Source: an uncultured Paracoccaceae bacterium
GTDB taxonomy: Bacteria; Pseudomonadota; Alphaproteobacteria; Rhodobacterales; Rhodobacteraceae
Length of the DNA stretch: 8,990 nt
NCBI GenBank assembly: GCA_937132145.1
Contig: CAKZNY010000058.1
Span: 1-8,990 of the forward strand
Direction: 5' to 3'
Both the position numbers and the translations under genes were made by a program. Below, piece after piece: positions 6,786 to 8,990 of this stretch (its first letter is position 1; the number at the start of each line of letters is the position of its first letter). Below the pieces are notes generated by a model. The model was not told the origin of the DNA. It saw only the letters and a program-made list of their open reading frames with translations, and searched no databases.

Positions 6786-7505
6786 TTATTTCTCGAACTC
6801 ATAACCGGCTTCAACCATCAAGCGGTCCGAATTCGTCTCGATGACATTTTCCAATTTGGTCATGAATTCTTGCAATTCCATCCCTGCCGGAATGGGTTCC
6901 AGAAATTCCAGTACCGCTGTCCCTGGTTTACGAATAGGCGAACGCCGCGCCCAGAACACGCCCACATTCGTTGCAACCGGCACACATGTTTTTTCCATGC
7001 GCGTATAAATCACGCCAGCCCCGATTTTATACGCACCCTTATAGCCTGGTAAAACCCGCGTCCCCTGTGGAAATATCGTCGTTTGCCCCGGATCTTTGTC
7101 GGCCTCAAGGTGCTTGACCATTTCCTTGATCGCCGAGCCTTTCTTGCCCCGCGCAACTGGCGGGCACCCGATGCGCCACCCGTAAAGCCCGACCACAGGG
7201 GCCCAGAGCAGCTCCCGCTTCATAATAAATCTCACGCGCGGCAAGATATAGGCCAGCATCAGAATATCCATAAAAGACATATGCTTGGAGCAAACCAACA
7301 CCTCGCCATCGGGCACTTTCCCACGGAATTCCACATGCAAACCGCAGGTCACGCGGTACAGCCAGAAAACCGATGCACAGTACCCTTTAATAACCATCAA
7401 CGCACCCGCGCGCGACCAGATCGCCAGCGGCAACCCGAAAATCCCGAACATCGCCAACAGCACATACATCATTAAATTGGCAAACTGGGAACGAATAAGC
7501 AGCAT
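6786..7505 (-). CDS. plsC: 1-acyl-sn-glycerol-3-phosphate acyltransferase (PlsC family)
   Basis: Transfers an acyl group to the sn-2 position of lysophosphatidic acid to give phosphatidic acid in membrane phospholipid synthesis; alternatively an acyltransferase for another lysolipid. The 239-residue protein has a hydrophobic N-terminal segment (about 10-30), the HX4D catalytic motif H75-MSFM-D80, the substrate block FPQGTR (145-150) and VPVATNVG (176-183). The common glutamate of the (F/Y)PEGTR block is Gln here, which I recall as frequent in alphaproteobacterial homologues. I chose the ATG at 7505 because AGGTGG lies five bases upstream; a GTG at 7514 would add three residues. It is convergent with ptsH with zero gap and divergent from the zinc-ribbon gene. 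A dyad (7528-7558) lies just upstream in its leader. The enzyme family is sure; the exact lysolipid substrate is not. Confidence 0.9.
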   Translation of the reverse strand: MLLIRSQFANLMMYVLLAMFGIFGLPLAIWSRAGALMVIKGYCASVFWLYRVTCGLHVEFRGKVPDGEVLVCSKHMSFMDILMLAYILPRVRFIMKRELLWAPVVGLYGWRIGCPPVARGKKGSAIKEMVKHLEADKDPGQTTIFPQGTRVLPGYKGAYKIGAGVIYTRMEKTCVPVATNVGVFWARRSPIRKPGTAVLEFLEPIPAGMELQEFMTKLENVIETNSDRLMVEAGYEFEK

Positions 7506-7527
7506 GAAACCCACCTGAATTTATCTC

Positions 7528-7558
7528 TTTGAAACCGTTTATCTTTCACGGCTTCAAA
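7528..7558 (-). promoter_or_regulatory. Hairpin/dyad in the plsC leader
   Basis: TTTGAAACCGT (7528-7538) and ACGGCTTCAAA (7548-7558) are inverted over 11 positions with a 9-base loop. Ten pairs are perfect, and the eleventh is a mismatch on the plus strand but a U-G wobble on the minus-strand RNA. It lies about 13 bases before the plsC ribosome site, so it could be an mRNA stem or an operator. No T-run follows it in either direction, so it is not a normal terminator. Confidence 0.35.
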
Positions 7559-7588
7559 ACACAACATCACCTGTTTGCCTCGCAACGC

Positions 7589-7617
7589 TTGGAAAGCTGT
7601 GGCGTCATGGGTAAAAC
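7589..7617 (+). promoter_or_regulatory. Predicted sigma70-type promoter of the zinc-ribbon gene
   Basis: TTGGAA (7589-7594) and TAAAAC (7612-7617) are separated by 17 bases, each matching four of six consensus positions. Transcription would start near 7624, giving a leader of about 50 bases that contains the hairpin at 7625-7659. The match is modest and was found by eye. Confidence 0.3.
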
Positions 7618-7624
7618 TGTATTT

Positions 7625-7659
7625 ACAGGTGATTCGTTTTATGCGAATCTGTATTTTTT
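7625..7659 (+). terminator. Terminator-like hairpin with T-run in zinc-ribbon gene leader
   Basis: GATTCG (7631-7636) and CGAATC (7644-7649) form a 6-bp stem with loop TTTTATG. ACA (7625-7627) can pair with TGT (7650-7652) around a 3-base bulge. A run of six T (7654-7659) follows one base later. The stem is short and AT-rich, so it would be a weak intrinsic terminator or attenuator. It ends 13 bases before the chosen ATG at 7673. Confidence 0.4.
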
Positions 7660-7672
7660 CACCGAGGTGGTT

Positions 7673-8827
7673 ATGCGAATTACATGTCCAACCTGTTCAA
7701 CACAATACGATGTTGACGAGAACGATATTGCCTTCACAGATCAGGACGTCCAATGCACGGAATGCATGACCATATGGACACAAGCCCGAAACGGTGAAGC
7801 CACCAACCCGCGTCTAGCTGACGAGCTGTCCGAAAGCGGCGAGGAAATCGCAACCGATGCTGAAAATGTTCCGGACGAGGAAAACCGCGAGGTTGAGGAT
7901 ACCGCTTCTGATCCGGAAGAAGGCGAGGACGCTACAGAACCGGAAGATCTTGAGGTCCCTGAGGCGGATGTAGACGATGTCGATGAGGACCCCGCAGAGG
8001 AAGAACCCGAGGCCCAAGAGGAGGACTCCGAGGAAAACCCGATCTGGAAAGAAATCGCCGAACTAGCAAAAGAAGCCCGCGCTGATACAGAAAGCGAAAA
8101 CACCGCCGAAACCGCGTATACCCCCCCCGACGACATGCCTCCGATCCAAAGTTCTCCGGTGATTCCTGACGAGGTGGAACCCACCGTTAACGAATCCGAA
8201 GAAGAGGAACACCCATGGGAGGTGGCCGCCGAAGCCGAAGAAGGTTTCTCGGATTTCGTCTGGAGCGACCCGTCCGACGACGACGCCAATGAAGCGGAAA
8301 AAGATGACGAGCCCTCCGATGACGATGAACCTGAATTCACCCCGCTAACAGACGCATCCGGTGGGCCGCTTGAAGAAATGGACGACAATTCGATCTCCGC
8401 AGCCTTTAACGATCAAATGGCCATAGAGGATGCCCTCGAAGACGAGCCCAAACCCGAAGAACGCGATATTACAGACATTCCGGTCGAGCTTGGCGGACCT
8501 CGGGCGCGCGTCCCGAACGTGGAAGCCTTGAAGGATTCCGTTCGCTCTAAATCTGTCGAATTAACGAAAGACGAGTTAAAAGAGCAAGTCCCCGCGCGCA
8601 GGTTCCGCCGCGGATTCTCTTTGATTTTGCTAATCTTTGTGGCCCTTGGCGCAGTCTACATCTCCCGTAGCACGATCACCGAATACCTGCCCGTAGTCGG
8701 GCCGTATCTCGAAACCTACGCCACTTTCGTTGATCTACTCCGCGCCAAATCCGAAGTTCTAGGGGCATATGTGTGGGATCAGATGATGCAGGGTTATGAC
8801 TGGATCATAGCCAAATTCTTCAGCTAA
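7673..8827 (+). CDS. MJ0042-type zinc-ribbon protein with acidic linker and one membrane segment
   Basis: The 384-residue protein has three parts. Residues 1-37 form an MJ0042-type zinc ribbon with C5-x2-C8 and C28-x2-C31. Residues about 40-300 are extremely rich in Glu and Asp and of low complexity, hence probably disordered. After a basic patch (RRFRRG, 309-314) a single membrane helix (about 315-331) is followed by a 50-residue tail rich in aromatic residues, probably periplasmic. I chose the ATG at 7673 because GAGGT lies four bases upstream and because family members begin with M-[RK]-[IL]-x-C-P. An in-frame ATG at 7529 would add 48 residues unlike the family and spanning the likely promoter and hairpin, so I reject it. 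Function is unknown. In Rhodobacterales the family is often found near ftsEX and plsC, hinting at an envelope or division role, but this is inference. Its stop overlaps that of the convergent DUF4175 gene. Confidence 0.88.
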   Translation: MRITCPTCSTQYDVDENDIAFTDQDVQCTECMTIWTQARNGEATNPRLADELSESGEEIATDAENVPDEENREVEDTASDPEEGEDATEPEDLEVPEADVDDVDEDPAEEEPEAQEEDSEENPIWKEIAELAKEARADTESENTAETAYTPPDDMPPIQSSPVIPDEVEPTVNESEEEEHPWEVAAEAEEGFSDFVWSDPSDDDANEAEKDDEPSDDDEPEFTPLTDASGGPLEEMDDNSISAAFNDQMAIEDALEDEPKPEERDITDIPVELGGPRARVPNVEALKDSVRSKSVELTKDELKEQVPARRFRRGFSLILLIFVALGAVYISRSTITEYLPVVGPYLETYATFVDLLRAKSEVLGAYVWDQMMQGYDWIIAKFFS

Positions 8828-8990
8828 AAACGCTCTAACAACCGTTTCAGATACTCGATTTCTGCCTCAGGCCGATCAATGTCACCTGACCTGCGCCGGA
8901 TTTCATCCAGCAACTCTCGCGCCCGTTCCGAGGCATTTTGATCAGGCACATAGGTCTCGCCTGACTCCATCGTGCCCGTGCGCCCCAATG
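8824..8990 (-). CDS. TIGR02302/DUF4175 family protein, C-terminal end (runs off right edge)
   Basis: The minus strand is open from the right edge to a TAG at 8826-8824, giving 55 codons plus a partial one. The visible C-terminus reads LGRTGTMESGETYVPDQNAS, then a basic/acidic helix with RARELLDEIRRRSG, and ends RPEAEIEYLKRLLERF. This matches my recollection of the end of TIGR02302 (DUF4175) proteins, large alphaproteobacterial membrane-associated proteins of unknown function that end in a short GxVxVPD-like segment followed by ARxLLxELRRR and LxYLxRLL. Convergent with the zinc-ribbon gene, with the two stop codons overlapping (TAA 8825-8827, TAG 8824-8826). Being only the last part, the assignment rests on a short motif and on the neighbourhood. 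Confidence 0.75.
   Translation of the reverse strand, partial: LGRTGTMESGETYVPDQNASERARELLDEIRRRSGDIDRPEAEIEYLKRLLERF

Noticed and set aside
7529..7672. 48-codon N-terminal extension of the zinc-ribbon protein
   Set aside because: It does not resemble the family, spans the likely promoter and hairpin, and the ATG at 7673 has a good ribosome site right before the zinc ribbon.
7741..8388. Serine-rich minus-strand open frame (215 codons) opposite the zinc-ribbon gene
   Set aside because: Its Ser/Gly-rich composition is just the reverse reading of the Glu/Asp-rich linker codons; no ribosome site or domain.

Overview
The window looks like a conserved chromosomal stretch from an alphaproteobacterium, most likely the Rhodobacterales (Roseobacter group). 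This rests on gene content and order recalled from that group (pckA divergent from chvI-chvG-hprK-rapZ-EIIA-HPr, then plsC, an MJ0042 zinc-ribbon protein and a TIGR02302/DUF4175 protein) and on protein sequence style. No database search was possible. I see no rRNA, tRNA, CRISPR array, insertion sequence, phage gene or sign of recent transfer.

Left part, minus strand (1-2426): the N-terminal 149 codons of a gamma-glutamyltransferase run off the left edge. Upstream of it lies pckA, the ATP-dependent PEP carboxykinase of gluconeogenesis. A clear intrinsic terminator (463-492) follows pckA and sits only 15 bases before the GGT start codon. A roughly 300-base divergent intergenic region (2124-2426) separates pckA from chvI. 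It holds a plausible sigma70-type pckA promoter, a three-segment set of mutually exclusive stems in the pckA leader, and palindromic GTTGC elements near chvI.

Middle part, plus strand (2427-6785): a compact operon encodes the ChvI/ChvG two-component system (related to BvrR/BvrS of Brucella), a minimal HPr kinase/phosphorylase, RapZ, a mannose-family EIIA and HPr. Three of the junctions are stop/start overlaps of the ATGA or GTGA type. No sugar permease (EIIB/EIIC) is present, so this is a regulatory PTS. The proposed logic is that ChvG senses an envelope or periplasmic signal, ChvI controls transcription, HprK phosphorylates Ser43 of HPr, and HPr passes phosphate at His12 to His9 of EIIA. The adjacent pckA fits a link between carbon state and gluconeogenesis.

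Right part (6786-8990): plsC is convergent with the operon with no base between the two stop codons. Divergent from plsC is a zinc-ribbon/acidic-linker/single-membrane-segment protein whose stop codon overlaps that of a convergent DUF4175-family gene, of which only the last 55 codons are in the window. In relatives I recall ftsE-ftsX between the zinc-ribbon gene and plsC; here the gap is only 167 bases.

No wholly new system is evident. The points most worth a second look are the pckA leader architecture, the terminator-like hairpin in the zinc-ribbon gene leader, the terminator just ahead of the GGT gene, the apparent absence of ftsEX, and the Arg-for-Lys change in the RapZ Walker A motif.
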